The notes under the pieces were generated by a model, which had not been told where the DNA came from, did not search any database, and saw nothing but the letters and a program-made list of their open reading frames with translations. Below are positions 23,675-32,255 of a stretch of 64,000 bases of DNA, piece after piece. Where the stretch lies: NCBI GenBank assembly GCA_017983495.1, contig JAGOBH010000003.1, forward strand, positions 124,001-188,000, read 5' to 3'. The position numbers were made by a program, and so were the translations under genes. Numbering within the stretch: position 1 is the stretch's first letter; each line of letters opens with the position of its first letter. Source of the DNA: Pyrinomonadaceae bacterium. Lineage in GTDB: Bacteria > Acidobacteriota > Blastocatellia > Pyrinomonadales > Pyrinomonadaceae.

Positions 23675-25174
23675 TTATTTTCGACGCAAGATAGCTCCAG
23701 GCGTTGCACTGGTGATCTTTTCACCATCCCAAACCTTTACTCCATCTACAAAGGTCGCTCGAATGCCGGTTGACGGTGTCTGCGGCTCGGCAAATGTCGC
23801 CCGATCAATGACTTTGTCGGCATCGAACAGCACGAGATCCGCTTTCATTCCTTTTTTGATCAATCCGCGATCCTTCAAACGCAGACGGGCGGCTGGCATC
23901 GACGACATTTTTCTAACGGCTTCCTCAAGACTGAACCATTTATTTTCACGGACAAATCGCGCGAGCACTCTTGTGAACGTGCCGGTCCCGCGCGGATGAC
24001 GGCTGCCAATACCGCCGTCGCTTGATGCCATCACCCATGGCTGCAGATAAAAGGCCTTGACGTCCGCTTCGTTCATCGAATTACAGACGACACCCGCACC
24101 GCCGTCCTTGACAATCTGAATATAGATTTCGACGGGCGTCGTATTCTTCATCGCGGCGATCTCTTCGAGCGTTTTGCCCTCGTAATCGCTGTGTGCAGAG
24201 CAGCTAGTCACCAGTACCTTGTCCGCTCCGCCGACATTGCTTAATCCGGTCGCAATCAAGTTGCGGTCCTCGTGCTTTCGGCTCGGGACGAGCACCGTAA
24301 TGGTCGATGCCCACGCGGTGTAGGGATAAGCGTCGGCGGTTACGTCAAATCCGGCCTTACGAGCTTCCTCGATGACCGCGATCGCCTCGGCCGATTTGCC
24401 CCAGACATTGCGATTGCCCATCTTAATGTGCGAGATCTGGACCGGTAATTTTGCTTCGCGGCCGATGAGGATCGACTCGCGAAGTGCGTCGAGCATTCCC
24501 TCTTCTTCGTCACGCATGTGCGTCATGTAGATGCCCTTGTGTTTTGCCGCGGCACGGGCAAGAGCAACCATTTCTTCGGTCGACGCCGAAAAACCGACAT
24601 CGTATTCGAGTCCCGACGACAGCCCAAACGCACCTTCTTTCATGCTTTGGTCGACAAGTGCGGCCATCAACCTGATCTCTTCTTCCGTCGCCTTTCGCGT
24701 ATAGTCTTTTTTCATGACCTGTTCGCGAACCTCGGCATGGCCGATAAAAGCACCGACATTGGGGGCGATCTTGCCGCTGAGTTTGTCGAGATAGTCTTTG
24801 ATCGGGAACGGTGAACCGCCATCGGGGCCGACCAGGATCGTGGTTATGCCCTGCGATACTTGATTTGCGGCCGTGCCTTCTTTGAGAAGGCCGGATTCCG
24901 AATGGTTGTGAATGTCGATAAATCCGGGTGCCAGAACGAGCCCGCTTGCGTCGACCACATCGTCATCGGACGACGGCTTGATCGAACCGATTTTAACGAT
25001 CTTGCCGCTCTTAATTCGAACGTCGCCACGAAACGCAGCCCGACCCGAGCCGTCGATGATGGTGGCATTCTTGAAAACAACGGGTTTTTCCTGAGCGAAA
25101 GTGTCGTTGGCCAAAATCGCGAAAAAAGTTAAGCACAGGACGATAAGCGTTTGAGGGGTTAGACGTTTGAACAT
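23675..25174 (-). CDS. Exported N-acyl-D-amino-acid deacylase (amidohydrolase family)
   Basis: About 499 residues with a signal peptide (LIVLCLTFFAILANDTFAQ). The amidohydrolase fold starts with VVFKNATIIDGSG, and the metal site HxH lies in PGFIDIHNHSE. Further ligands are in MTHMRDEEEG and VQISHIKMGN, and an Asp in MASSDGGIGSRHPRGTGTF. These match D-aminoacylase/N-acyl-D-glutamate deacylase-type enzymes that release D-amino acids from N-acyl forms in the periplasm. I use the ATG at 25174; a GTG six bases upstream is also possible. Divergent to fabG. Confidence 0.9.
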   Translation of the reverse strand: MFKRLTPQTLIVLCLTFFAILANDTFAQEKPVVFKNATIIDGSGRAAFRGDVRIKSGKIVKIGSIKPSSDDDVVDASGLVLAPGFIDIHNHSESGLLKEGTAANQVSQGITTILVGPDGGSPFPIKDYLDKLSGKIAPNVGAFIGHAEVREQVMKKDYTRKATEEEIRLMAALVDQSMKEGAFGLSSGLEYDVGFSASTEEMVALARAAAKHKGIYMTHMRDEEEGMLDALRESILIGREAKLPVQISHIKMGNRNVWGKSAEAIAVIEEARKAGFDVTADAYPYTAWASTITVLVPSRKHEDRNLIATGLSNVGGADKVLVTSCSAHSDYEGKTLEEIAAMKNTTPVEIYIQIVKDGGAGVVCNSMNEADVKAFYLQPWVMASSDGGIGSRHPRGTGTFTRVLARFVRENKWFSLEEAVRKMSSMPAARLRLKDRGLIKKGMKADLVLFDADKVIDRATFAEPQTPSTGIRATFVDGVKVWDGEKITSATPGAILRRK

Positions 25175-25285
25175 AATCACTCAAATAATAATGAATCGAC
25201 GTCGCCGCGTCCAACCCGTTCGGCGACCGCTTTGACGAAGCGCGTCACAAAAACTAAAATTAAACAATATTTTGGAGAGATAACA

Positions 25286-26041
25286 TTGAGCGAAAAACAA
25301 TTTGAAGGACGATCGGCGATCGTCACGGGCGGAACTCGGGGGATCGGGAAGGCGATCGTATTGGAACTGGCACGCCGTGGTGCCAATGTCGCGTTCAACT
25401 ATTCACGCAGTGCGGACGAGGCTGAACGCTTGAAGGGCGAGGTCGAAGCGTTGGGTGTGAAAGCGTTTGCGGCACAGTGCGACGTTGCTGATACAGAGGC
25501 GGCTGCCGAATTTGTAAAGCAGGTTGCGGCGGAATTCGGCACGGTTGATTTTCTTATCAACAATGCCGGCATTACGCGTGATCAACTTATCATGCGAATG
25601 AAAGAAGACGATTGGGATGCCGTCATCGACACCAACCTTAAGGGAGCCTGGAATTTCTGCAAGGCGACGGTTCGGCCGATGATGCGAAACGAGAACGGTG
25701 GTTCGATATTGAACATCTCGTCGATCTCCGGCGTCGTCGGCATGCTCGGCCAGTCGAACTACTCGGCGTCAAAAGCCGGCATGATCGGACTGACAAAATC
25801 GCTTGCCAAAGAGGTCGCCAGTCGCAAGATCACGGTCAACGCTCTTGCTCTTGGGCTAATTGAGACCGAGATGGCTTCGGAAATGAACGCCGAATATCGC
25901 GACAAGATACTCTCGCAGATACCACTCGCACGACTCGGAAATGTCTCGGAGGTCGCTGAGATCGCGTGCTTTATGCTTTCGGGCTCGGCGGCGTACATTA
26001 CGGGCCAGGTCATTCAGGCCGACGGTGGCCTGGCGATGTAG
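25286..26041 (+). CDS. fabG: 3-oxoacyl-ACP reductase
   Basis: NADPH-dependent reductase of fatty acid elongation, 251 residues. A short-chain dehydrogenase fold is clear: cofactor loop TGGTRGIGKA, NNAGITRD, the catalytic Ser in NISSISGVVG, and YxxxK in NYSASKAGMIGL. The frame is open to 25232, but GGAGAG (25274-25279) sits 6 nt before a TTG at 25286. Residues from there match the family N-terminus, so the start is TTG. A rhomboid protease gene follows 7 nt after the stop. Confidence 0.94.
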   Translation: MSEKQFEGRSAIVTGGTRGIGKAIVLELARRGANVAFNYSRSADEAERLKGEVEALGVKAFAAQCDVADTEAAAEFVKQVAAEFGTVDFLINNAGITRDQLIMRMKEDDWDAVIDTNLKGAWNFCKATVRPMMRNENGGSILNISSISGVVGMLGQSNYSASKAGMIGLTKSLAKEVASRKITVNALALGLIETEMASEMNAEYRDKILSQIPLARLGNVSEVAEIACFMLSGSAAYITGQVIQADGGLAM

Positions 26042-26048
26042 GCTCGAA

Positions 26049-26789
26049 ATGTCATTTACCTATCAGTCAGAAGACGAACCGCAGGAGTCTGAAACCGCGA
26101 TAAACGACGTCGAACGTGTTCGGCCAGATCCGCCGTATTACACGATCGTGCTGATCGTGGCGATCGTCTTTGTGGCGATTACACAGATCGTCACGGGCCT
26201 CGAAGCATCGATTTTGAGTGCCGGTTTTGTTAAGCCCGCATTTCTTCAGGATCATGAGTATTGGCGAATATTGACCGGGGCCGCGACGCACGGCAGCATT
26301 CCGCATGTCGCGATGAACTGTTACGCGTTTTACAGCTTTGGCAGAATATTTGAGATGCTCTCGAATAAGGCTCACCTCGCAATAGTATTTTTGATCGCGG
26401 CGGTCGGTGGGGGCATTCTCAGCCTGATATTCATGCCCGATGGCATTTCAGTTGGGGCATCCGGCGGAGTCGTTGGGCTGATCGGCTATCTGCTGGTTTA
26501 CGCGTTTCGACGACGCCAATTTATTTCCGCCGAGTTTAGAAAGAGCTTACTGATCAATGTCGGTTTCATTTTGGTCTTTGGATTGGTTTTGTATCAAACT
26601 ATCGACAATTTTGGACACATCGGCGGATTTATTACCGGAGCGATCTACGGATTGCTCCAGATACCGACCGACGAGTTCGTTGACCCGCGGTCGGCAAGCT
26701 CAGGCGTGGAATTTGCCGGCCTTGCTGCTGTTGGCATCTACGTTGCCACCTGTGTTTTTAGTATTTTGCTGATCCTTCGAATAGTCTGA
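26049..26789 (+). CDS. Rhomboid-family intramembrane serine protease
   Basis: About 246 residues with six membrane segments. The catalytic Ser is in GASGGVVGLIGY, the His in FGHIGGFITGAIYG, and the oxyanion Asn in AMNCYAFYSFG. An acidic cytoplasmic tail of about 35 residues precedes the first span. Rhomboids cut single-span membrane proteins within the bilayer. The frame is open upstream in another phase of fabG; the ATG at 26049 is the natural start, 7 nt after the fabG stop. Its stop is 3 nt before trmB, so fabG, this gene and trmB form an operon. Confidence 0.9.
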   Translation: MSFTYQSEDEPQESETAINDVERVRPDPPYYTIVLIVAIVFVAITQIVTGLEASILSAGFVKPAFLQDHEYWRILTGAATHGSIPHVAMNCYAFYSFGRIFEMLSNKAHLAIVFLIAAVGGGILSLIFMPDGISVGASGGVVGLIGYLLVYAFRRRQFISAEFRKSLLINVGFILVFGLVLYQTIDNFGHIGGFITGAIYGLLQIPTDEFVDPRSASSGVEFAGLAAVGIYVATCVFSILLILRIV

Positions 26790-26792
26790 TCT

Positions 26793-27440
26793 ATGGCTCG
26801 TGTCCGCGTTCATCAGCACGTCAATCCGCTGAGTCCTCATTACAAACAAGAGCCGGTTCCTGTCGATCTGCCGGGGACGTTTGCGGATCCGAACCTGCCG
26901 CTACACCTCGATATCGGATGTGCTCGAGGCAGATTCATACTGCAGATGGCGGATATCGAACCGGCATGGAATTTTCTCGGGGTCGAGATCCGCGAACCGC
27001 TCGTCGACGAAGCTAACCGGCTCGCATCCGAGGCTGGCCTGACAAACCTGCATTATTCGTTCTGCAATGCCATGCTCTGGCTGGGAAAGCTGATCGAGAC
27101 AATTCCGGCCGGGCGACTGCAGATGGTCACGATCCAGTTTCCCGACCCGTGGTTCAAGAACCGCCACGCCAAACGCCGGATGGTCAACGCCGCGCTCGTC
27201 GAGAGCGTTGTTCACCAGTTGGCCGAAGGCGGCCGGATATTTGTTCAGACCGATATCGAGTTTTTGGCGGAGGAGATGTTTGAGTTGTTTCGTGCCGATG
27301 GGCGTTTGAGCAAGATCGCCATCGATGCAAACCCGTTCCCGGTCAGGACAGAACGGGAAAAGGCGGTCGAGGACAAGGAACTTCCCGTTTATCGAGCAAT
27401 GTGGCAAAAGCCAATTACTTCCAGGTCTTCTCTTTCTTGA
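26793..27440 (+). CDS. trmB: tRNA (guanine-N7-)-methyltransferase
   Basis: Methylates G46 of tRNAs using SAM. The 215-residue protein has the SAM loop LHLDIGCARGRFILQMA and the acidic VEIREPLVDEA. The family signature is IQFPDPWFKNRHAKRR. The C-terminal AVEDKELPVYRAMWQ is also typical. Its last 26 nt overlap the convergent def gene, so the two transcripts are antisense at their 3' ends. Confidence 0.95.
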   Translation: MARVRVHQHVNPLSPHYKQEPVPVDLPGTFADPNLPLHLDIGCARGRFILQMADIEPAWNFLGVEIREPLVDEANRLASEAGLTNLHYSFCNAMLWLGKLIETIPAGRLQMVTIQFPDPWFKNRHAKRRMVNAALVESVVHQLAEGGRIFVQTDIEFLAEEMFELFRADGRLSKIAIDANPFPVRTEREKAVEDKELPVYRAMWQKPITSRSSLS

Positions 27441-27906
27441 ATCGTTTCACAACCATATCCCGCCTCATCTTTGGCAGGTGGTCGATGAACAGCTTGCCGT
27501 TGCAGTGGTCGGTTTCGTGCATAAAGGCACGAGCGGCATAGCCCTCGGCTTCGCTTTCGAACCACTCGCCTTTTTCATTCTGAGCCCTCAGACGAGCTTT
27601 CATTGGGCGAACGACTACTGCGGGTACTTTCCCGACGGAAAGGCAGCCTTCGTGGCTTGATTGCTCGCCCTCGGTGTATATGATCTCGGGATTGGCGGCG
27701 ATCAGCTTGATGCCGTCGCAATCCATCACGAAAAGCCTCAAATCCAACCCGATCTGCGGTGCCGCAAGGCCGACGCCCTCGGCCTCGTACATCGTTTCGA
27801 ACATATCCGCACACAGATCGGAGAGATCAGTGTCAAATTCTGTGACGGGCTGACCGACCATGGCTAATACTGCTTCGGGGTACTCGGTGATCTTTCTGAC
27901 GGCCAT
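27415..27906 (-). CDS. def: Peptide deformylase
   Basis: Removes the N-formyl group from new proteins. The 163-residue protein has all three motifs: GVGLAAPQIGL, EGCLS (metal ligand Cys88) and HETDH (His130, Glu131, His134). It is the last gene of a long leftward polysaccharide cluster and lies 2 nt after the small zinc-ribbon gene. It is convergent with trmB, overlapping by 26 nt. Confidence 0.95.
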   Translation of the reverse strand: MAVRKITEYPEAVLAMVGQPVTEFDTDLSDLCADMFETMYEAEGVGLAAPQIGLDLRLFVMDCDGIKLIAANPEIIYTEGEQSSHEGCLSVGKVPAVVVRPMKARLRAQNEKGEWFESEAEGYAARAFMHETDHCNGKLFIDHLPKMRRDMVVKRFKKEKTWK

Positions 27907-27908
27907 TA

Positions 27909-28118
27909 CTATCTGGGGACAACTCCGCGGCGTCCGTGCCGACTAAAGTCGCTCTTTGAGTTAAAGCCCTTTTCATTGCGGGCGAGACACTGCCAGCAGA
28001 TCACGCTCTCGATATTGGACGGAGCGATGAACGTATTGTAATGCACCACCTCGCGGTCGCAAGACGTACAGCGCATCACGGGTTTGTTTATCGTTTTAGG
28101 ATCGATCGATTCGGTCAT
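27909..28118 (-). CDS. Small zinc-ribbon-like protein
   Basis: Sixty-nine residues with two CxxC pairs (MRCTSCDREV and ICWQCLARN) spaced about 25 residues apart, consistent with one zinc ribbon. The C-terminus is basic (SRHGRRGVVPR). It overlaps the upstream glycosyltransferase gene by 4 nt and lies 2 nt before def, so it is co-translated with them. Function unknown; RNA or protein binding is possible. Confidence 0.7.
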   Translation of the reverse strand: MTESIDPKTINKPVMRCTSCDREVVHYNTFIAPSNIESVICWQCLARNEKGFNSKSDFSRHGRRGVVPR

Positions 28119-29680
28119 TTTTCTTTCCTTTTGAGCAGGTAAGCCTTTTCAAGATAAAAATCTTTCTCGATCTCAATAGTGTAGTTTGCATTGACGTATT
28201 TTTGCAACGGGATACAGGCCGCGGTTGTTGAACATTTATCACTGACCGCCAACCAAATACGGTCAGCATCAGCCGGGATCTTAGAAATTATAAATTCGAT
28301 CTCACGGCGGTGGCTGTCGGGCGAATCGGCAGCTGCCTCAGGCCCGTAAGTGAAGTAGCGTTCGTCCGGGAGTATCTGATTAACGCCGACATAGTTGTAG
28401 CGAAGTGCCAGAGCTTCAAACGCCAAAAAAACAACTATCGGCTGTCCGGGCGACTCGTTTTGACGGATGAACTCGCCGACGCGTGCCCAGTCACCACGTT
28501 TTGTCAGATTTGGATAAATCGCGTATGTCCCATAAGTAAATGACACAAGGATCAATAGCCCCATGACCAGACCTACTGATCGCGACCGCGAAATGCTCAT
28601 GCCGCCAAATGCATCGGAAATGAGCGATGCAATAAACAAAATTACGGGAACGAATAAAATTGACGCGTGTCGAATGACGATATACGAATGACCGACCAGA
28701 AAGTAGGCGGCGAGCAAAAACGCACAGACGACCGCAGTAGCGACACCAAGTATTAGAGTGTGTTGGGTGATCTGCTTACGCCTAATAATGGCCATTGCCG
28801 CGATGATGAGGAACGCGACACGTACGATCCAGACACGGATGATCGAGAAAACAGTTTGGTCTTCGCCGGGAAATATTTCGCTTGGCAAGACAAAGGTGAG
28901 CACATGATTCCATATCGCTCGCAAACCATCGCTCAATGACCGTGGCTCGACAAAGCCGCCGGTTTTGGCGATAAACTCAGCCCTCAATTCTACAAGCATC
29001 GGCAGAAACGCAATGCCCGCGACAACCATCAACAAAGAATAAGTGCCCACGTCCCGCCACCGTCCGGAAACAACGAGGGCGAAGCCAAGACCCGCGACAA
29101 CAAAGCCGAGATAGTAATTTGTGTAAAGCGAGACTATGACCACAGCGAGGAACCACAGTTTTGGGTAAAGCCGACGACGATCTGGTCCTGTTTTGTCGTC
29201 ATTAACGAATGCGGCGAAAAAGGCGCTGAACAAAACGACGGTCAACAAAATGACGAGCGAGTAAACGCGGATCTCGACGCTAGCCCAAAATAAGAAAGGG
29301 TGAAGAGCGAAAAAGGCAGTCATGGCCAAAGCGGCCGCTGGTTTGAGGATTCTCGACGCAAGTCCGGAAAACAACCAGATCGCAGCAAGGCTACAGATGA
29401 CGGAGAGTAGCCGTGCGAAAAAGATAGAATCGTTCAGATAACGCAATAGGCTGACGATCCAAAAATAGAGGGGAGCCTGTTTTTGCTCGGCAGCTGCGGT
29501 TTGAAACGCCGCCCAGAAACCACTTTGTGTGGCGTAAAGCGTCGATGCCTCGTCTACCCAGATATTCAGATGATAAGCAAGAGGAACGGCAATAATAACG
29601 TGGATGGCCATTAGTGCCAGAACGATTAACGTCTGCTTTTTCACAAACTGTTCGGACATAATGGTTGACGAATGGTTCAC
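28115..29680 (-). CDS. GT39-like membrane glycosyltransferase
   Basis: A 521-residue protein with about ten or more membrane spans. The first periplasmic loop carries the Asp-Glu pair of GT-C enzymes (IWVDEASTLYAT). KQAPLYFWIVSLLRYL and RLLSVICSLAAIWL follow, as in dolichyl-phosphate-mannose or ArnT-type transferases. It should move a sugar from a lipid carrier to an acceptor in the periplasm. The first ATG overlaps the upstream deacetylase stop by 4 nt (ATGA), favouring the start at 29680; a second ATG lies at 29659. Confidence 0.8.
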   Translation of the reverse strand: MNHSSTIMSEQFVKKQTLIVLALMAIHVIIAVPLAYHLNIWVDEASTLYATQSGFWAAFQTAAAEQKQAPLYFWIVSLLRYLNDSIFFARLLSVICSLAAIWLFSGLASRILKPAAALAMTAFFALHPFLFWASVEIRVYSLVILLTVVLFSAFFAAFVNDDKTGPDRRRLYPKLWFLAVVIVSLYTNYYLGFVVAGLGFALVVSGRWRDVGTYSLLMVVAGIAFLPMLVELRAEFIAKTGGFVEPRSLSDGLRAIWNHVLTFVLPSEIFPGEDQTVFSIIRVWIVRVAFLIIAAMAIIRRKQITQHTLILGVATAVVCAFLLAAYFLVGHSYIVIRHASILFVPVILFIASLISDAFGGMSISRSRSVGLVMGLLILVSFTYGTYAIYPNLTKRGDWARVGEFIRQNESPGQPIVVFLAFEALALRYNYVGVNQILPDERYFTYGPEAAADSPDSHRREIEFIISKIPADADRIWLAVSDKCSTTAACIPLQKYVNANYTIEIEKDFYLEKAYLLKRKEK

Positions 29681-30648
29681 GCACGCTCAAGACTCAGCTC
29701 TTCGGACGTGGATCGATGATTCCTGCGGAAATGCTCAGCATGCTCACGCATGTTCACTATATCAAAACTGTCCGACAACAAGCGGATGGCGAAATTGAGG
29801 AATTCGACCTTCTTTTTTGCCGGGACATTCATTCCGGGAAAGAACCTAAGGGCCGTGACGTCATCGCCGCAGAGAAAATCGAGCGGATGCAGAAGCAGCG
29901 ATGGTTGAACTCCCGTCACACGACACGCGGTTACCGCCATTTTCCAATAAGTTCGTGCCAAAAAGGGTGAGAACTTGAAAAGAAACATCAGATAACTGGC
30001 GTGGATCGGGATTTTAACAACAGGGAACGTTGTCACCGGTATTTCGACTATCCGACGGTCGGATGCCTTGATCGAATGCGGTCGCAGTGTCCTGAAGCCG
30101 TCCGAGAATTTGCCGAATAGCTTCTTCAGTTTTTCACGTTCCTCTTCGGTGACGTCGGGCGAACGGAGAAAAAAGAATGCTCGGGCTAACGGAGCTATGT
30201 ATGTCGGCAGCGTCGAACAGTCGTATTCGTACCCGCGTTCACCGAGAACTTCGAGCACCGTTGGCGACAGGCTGAAGCCCGGGCCGCGGAATCCAACAGG
30301 CCTAGCACCGGTCACGGTTTCCAGAGCGGCTTCGGTCCTTTCGAACTCCTCGACCAATTCGTCGCGTGAGTAGAGGTGAAGCCACGGCTCGTGATTAAAA
30401 CTGTGATTGGCGATCTCGTGCCCAGCCTCGGCGATCGATCTGATCGCGGCGTGATTCTTTTCGAGAGCAGCGTCCTGACCGACGATGAAGAAGGTTATTT
30501 TGAGATCGCGTTCCTGAAGAAAAGCAAGGATGCGCGGAACGGCCACATCGAGATAGGACGGAAAACTCTTCCATTCCTCATCGCCGTGCGTTCTCATGTA
30601 CGACCACTGGTTGTCGAGATCGAGCGAAATGCTCGCGATCTGTTTCAT
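29677..30648 (-). CDS. Polysaccharide deacetylase (NodB-like)
   Basis: A 323-residue enzyme of the NodB fold. The metal and catalytic Asp pair is in ISLDLDNQW (Asp10, Asp12). The His-x3-His site is NHSFNHEPW (His82, His86). ARPVGFRGPGFSLSP is the conserved substrate loop, and LLHPLDF carries the late His. No signal peptide, so it acts in the cytoplasm or at the inner face, probably on a lipid-linked or nucleotide-activated sugar. All metal ligands are intact, in contrast to the fused deacetylase at 32256. Confidence 0.85.
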   Translation of the reverse strand: MKQIASISLDLDNQWSYMRTHGDEEWKSFPSYLDVAVPRILAFLQERDLKITFFIVGQDAALEKNHAAIRSIAEAGHEIANHSFNHEPWLHLYSRDELVEEFERTEAALETVTGARPVGFRGPGFSLSPTVLEVLGERGYEYDCSTLPTYIAPLARAFFFLRSPDVTEEEREKLKKLFGKFSDGFRTLRPHSIKASDRRIVEIPVTTFPVVKIPIHASYLMFLFKFSPFLARTYWKMAVTACRVTGVQPSLLLHPLDFLCGDDVTALRFFPGMNVPAKKKVEFLNFAIRLLSDSFDIVNMREHAEHFRRNHRSTSEELSLERA

Positions 30649-30659
30649 TCTTTAATCTA

Positions 30660-32138
30660 TTAATCTGGGGAACTCTCTTTACTCTTGAACTCCTCCGCGA
30701 AGAATTTCTCGGCGAGCTGGACTGTTTCGTTGATGTTCAGCGTACCGTTCACGATATGCGACGAATTTACAATATAGACACCATCGACCGACGAACGCAT
30801 ATCCGCAAGTCCTTCGGAATATCGAAGTACCGGTACAGGGAAAACCTGCCGGACACGCGATATCTTGAACGCCACGACGTCTTTCCGCCGAAAATGCGGG
30901 TACATTTTTTCCAGCCCACTCAGGAATATCTCTTCGATCTCGGCGTCTGACTTATCAAACAATTCGTCGTCCGGAGCAATGTATCTAGGCAAATAAACTA
31001 GAGCATTCCTATTGAATTCACGCCTATCGACAACTGCGGACATTTCGATAACGCCGGTGAAAGGCGTGTCGTCGGTGATATTGGTGACGTAATATGGCGA
31101 CAAGGAGCATTTCATCATTACCGATGCGCAGACGATGCCCTGGTATGAAATATTCTCGAGCATTTTTCGTTCGAGCGGATCCAACTGAGGCATTATTTTC
31201 GATGCCACGTTTGACGGGCCGGTCATGATCACTTTGTCGAAGTAAGATTCTGTCCGTTCAGTAGGAAACTCGGCGACAGTAAGATCCTGCATTTTCGGCT
31301 CGGACAAAAAGGCACCTGAAAACCCTGGTGCAACTGCCGCTCCAGCCTGAAATGCCGCGTATTTCGTCGTCTGCTTGACGACCTTTGGCTTGATATCCTT
31401 GGTTCTGCGTGCGGACGCTGTCGAAACACGGATCTTTCCACTTTCGAGCCTTTGGACCGAAGCGACCTTCGAACTTAAGCGGATCTCAACACCGCGTTCG
31501 AGCAGAATTTCGCCAAAACGTTCCAGTACACGGCCATATCCGCCGCGGACGTAGCCGAACATCTCACGTTTCATCCCGGAACGCCGAGCCGAGTACATTC
31601 GCTGTATTGTCGCCCAGATAAAGGATGCGGCTGTTTCCCGGTAAGCCTCGCCAAGCTTAGCCTTCAGCAAGGGCTTCCACATTTTCTCGAACGTCCTTTT
31701 GCCGGAAAGCTTGGTCAGCCATTCTTCAACCGTAATTTTTTCAAGGCGTTTCCAGTCTTTGACGCGCGAAGCGTAAAAGATCGTCGCACCGAGACGCAAT
31801 TTGCTGATGATATCGAGCGGCGGGAACTTCAGAAATTCCATTGTGTCGGACATCGATTCTAGCTTTCCATCAGTATAAAAGCCGGTTTTCGTTTCCACCC
31901 ATCGAAGGTCGTCGCCGAGCCCAAGCTCCTCGATTATGTTTCGCGTGTGCCGATCGGAGGCGAGCACTACGTGATAATGGCGGTCCCAAATAATATCGTT
32001 AATCTCCCATACCGACGCAAGACCTCCGATCTCGGGCGCCGATTCAAAGAGCGTGACGTTCGCTCCGGCATTCGCAAGCCGGAGAGCCAGAGTCATACCT
32101 AAAAAGCCCGAACCGATAATGGCTATATTCTCTTTCAT
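30660..32138 (-). CDS. FAD-dependent oxidoreductase of the amine oxidase / UDP-galactopyranose mutase-like type
   Basis: About 492 residues. The FAD-binding Rossmann motif is IAIIGSGFLGMTLALRLA at the very N-terminus, with FESAPEIGGLASVW next. The rest resembles amine oxidase-like or protoporphyrinogen oxidase-like flavoproteins often found in polysaccharide clusters, and the C-terminal IVNSSHIVNGTLNINETVQ closes the FAD domain. The reaction is unknown; sugar oxidation, sugar-ring contraction or desaturation are options. The frame is open to 32207, but the Rossmann motif must be near the start, so I use 32138. Confidence 0.78.
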   Translation of the reverse strand: MKENIAIIGSGFLGMTLALRLANAGANVTLFESAPEIGGLASVWEINDIIWDRHYHVVLASDRHTRNIIEELGLGDDLRWVETKTGFYTDGKLESMSDTMEFLKFPPLDIISKLRLGATIFYASRVKDWKRLEKITVEEWLTKLSGKRTFEKMWKPLLKAKLGEAYRETAASFIWATIQRMYSARRSGMKREMFGYVRGGYGRVLERFGEILLERGVEIRLSSKVASVQRLESGKIRVSTASARRTKDIKPKVVKQTTKYAAFQAGAAVAPGFSGAFLSEPKMQDLTVAEFPTERTESYFDKVIMTGPSNVASKIMPQLDPLERKMLENISYQGIVCASVMMKCSLSPYYVTNITDDTPFTGVIEMSAVVDRREFNRNALVYLPRYIAPDDELFDKSDAEIEEIFLSGLEKMYPHFRRKDVVAFKISRVRQVFPVPVLRYSEGLADMRSSVDGVYIVNSSHIVNGTLNINETVQLAEKFFAEEFKSKESSPD

Positions 32139-32255
32139 AACGAGATCTGAATAAATACAATAGAGAACCGGTACTTCAGCAATGGTAACGCGCAAATCGA
32201 TGCACAACCGCCCTTAACTGATAATGGTCTGATGAATAAAGAACGCGTCAGCGTC

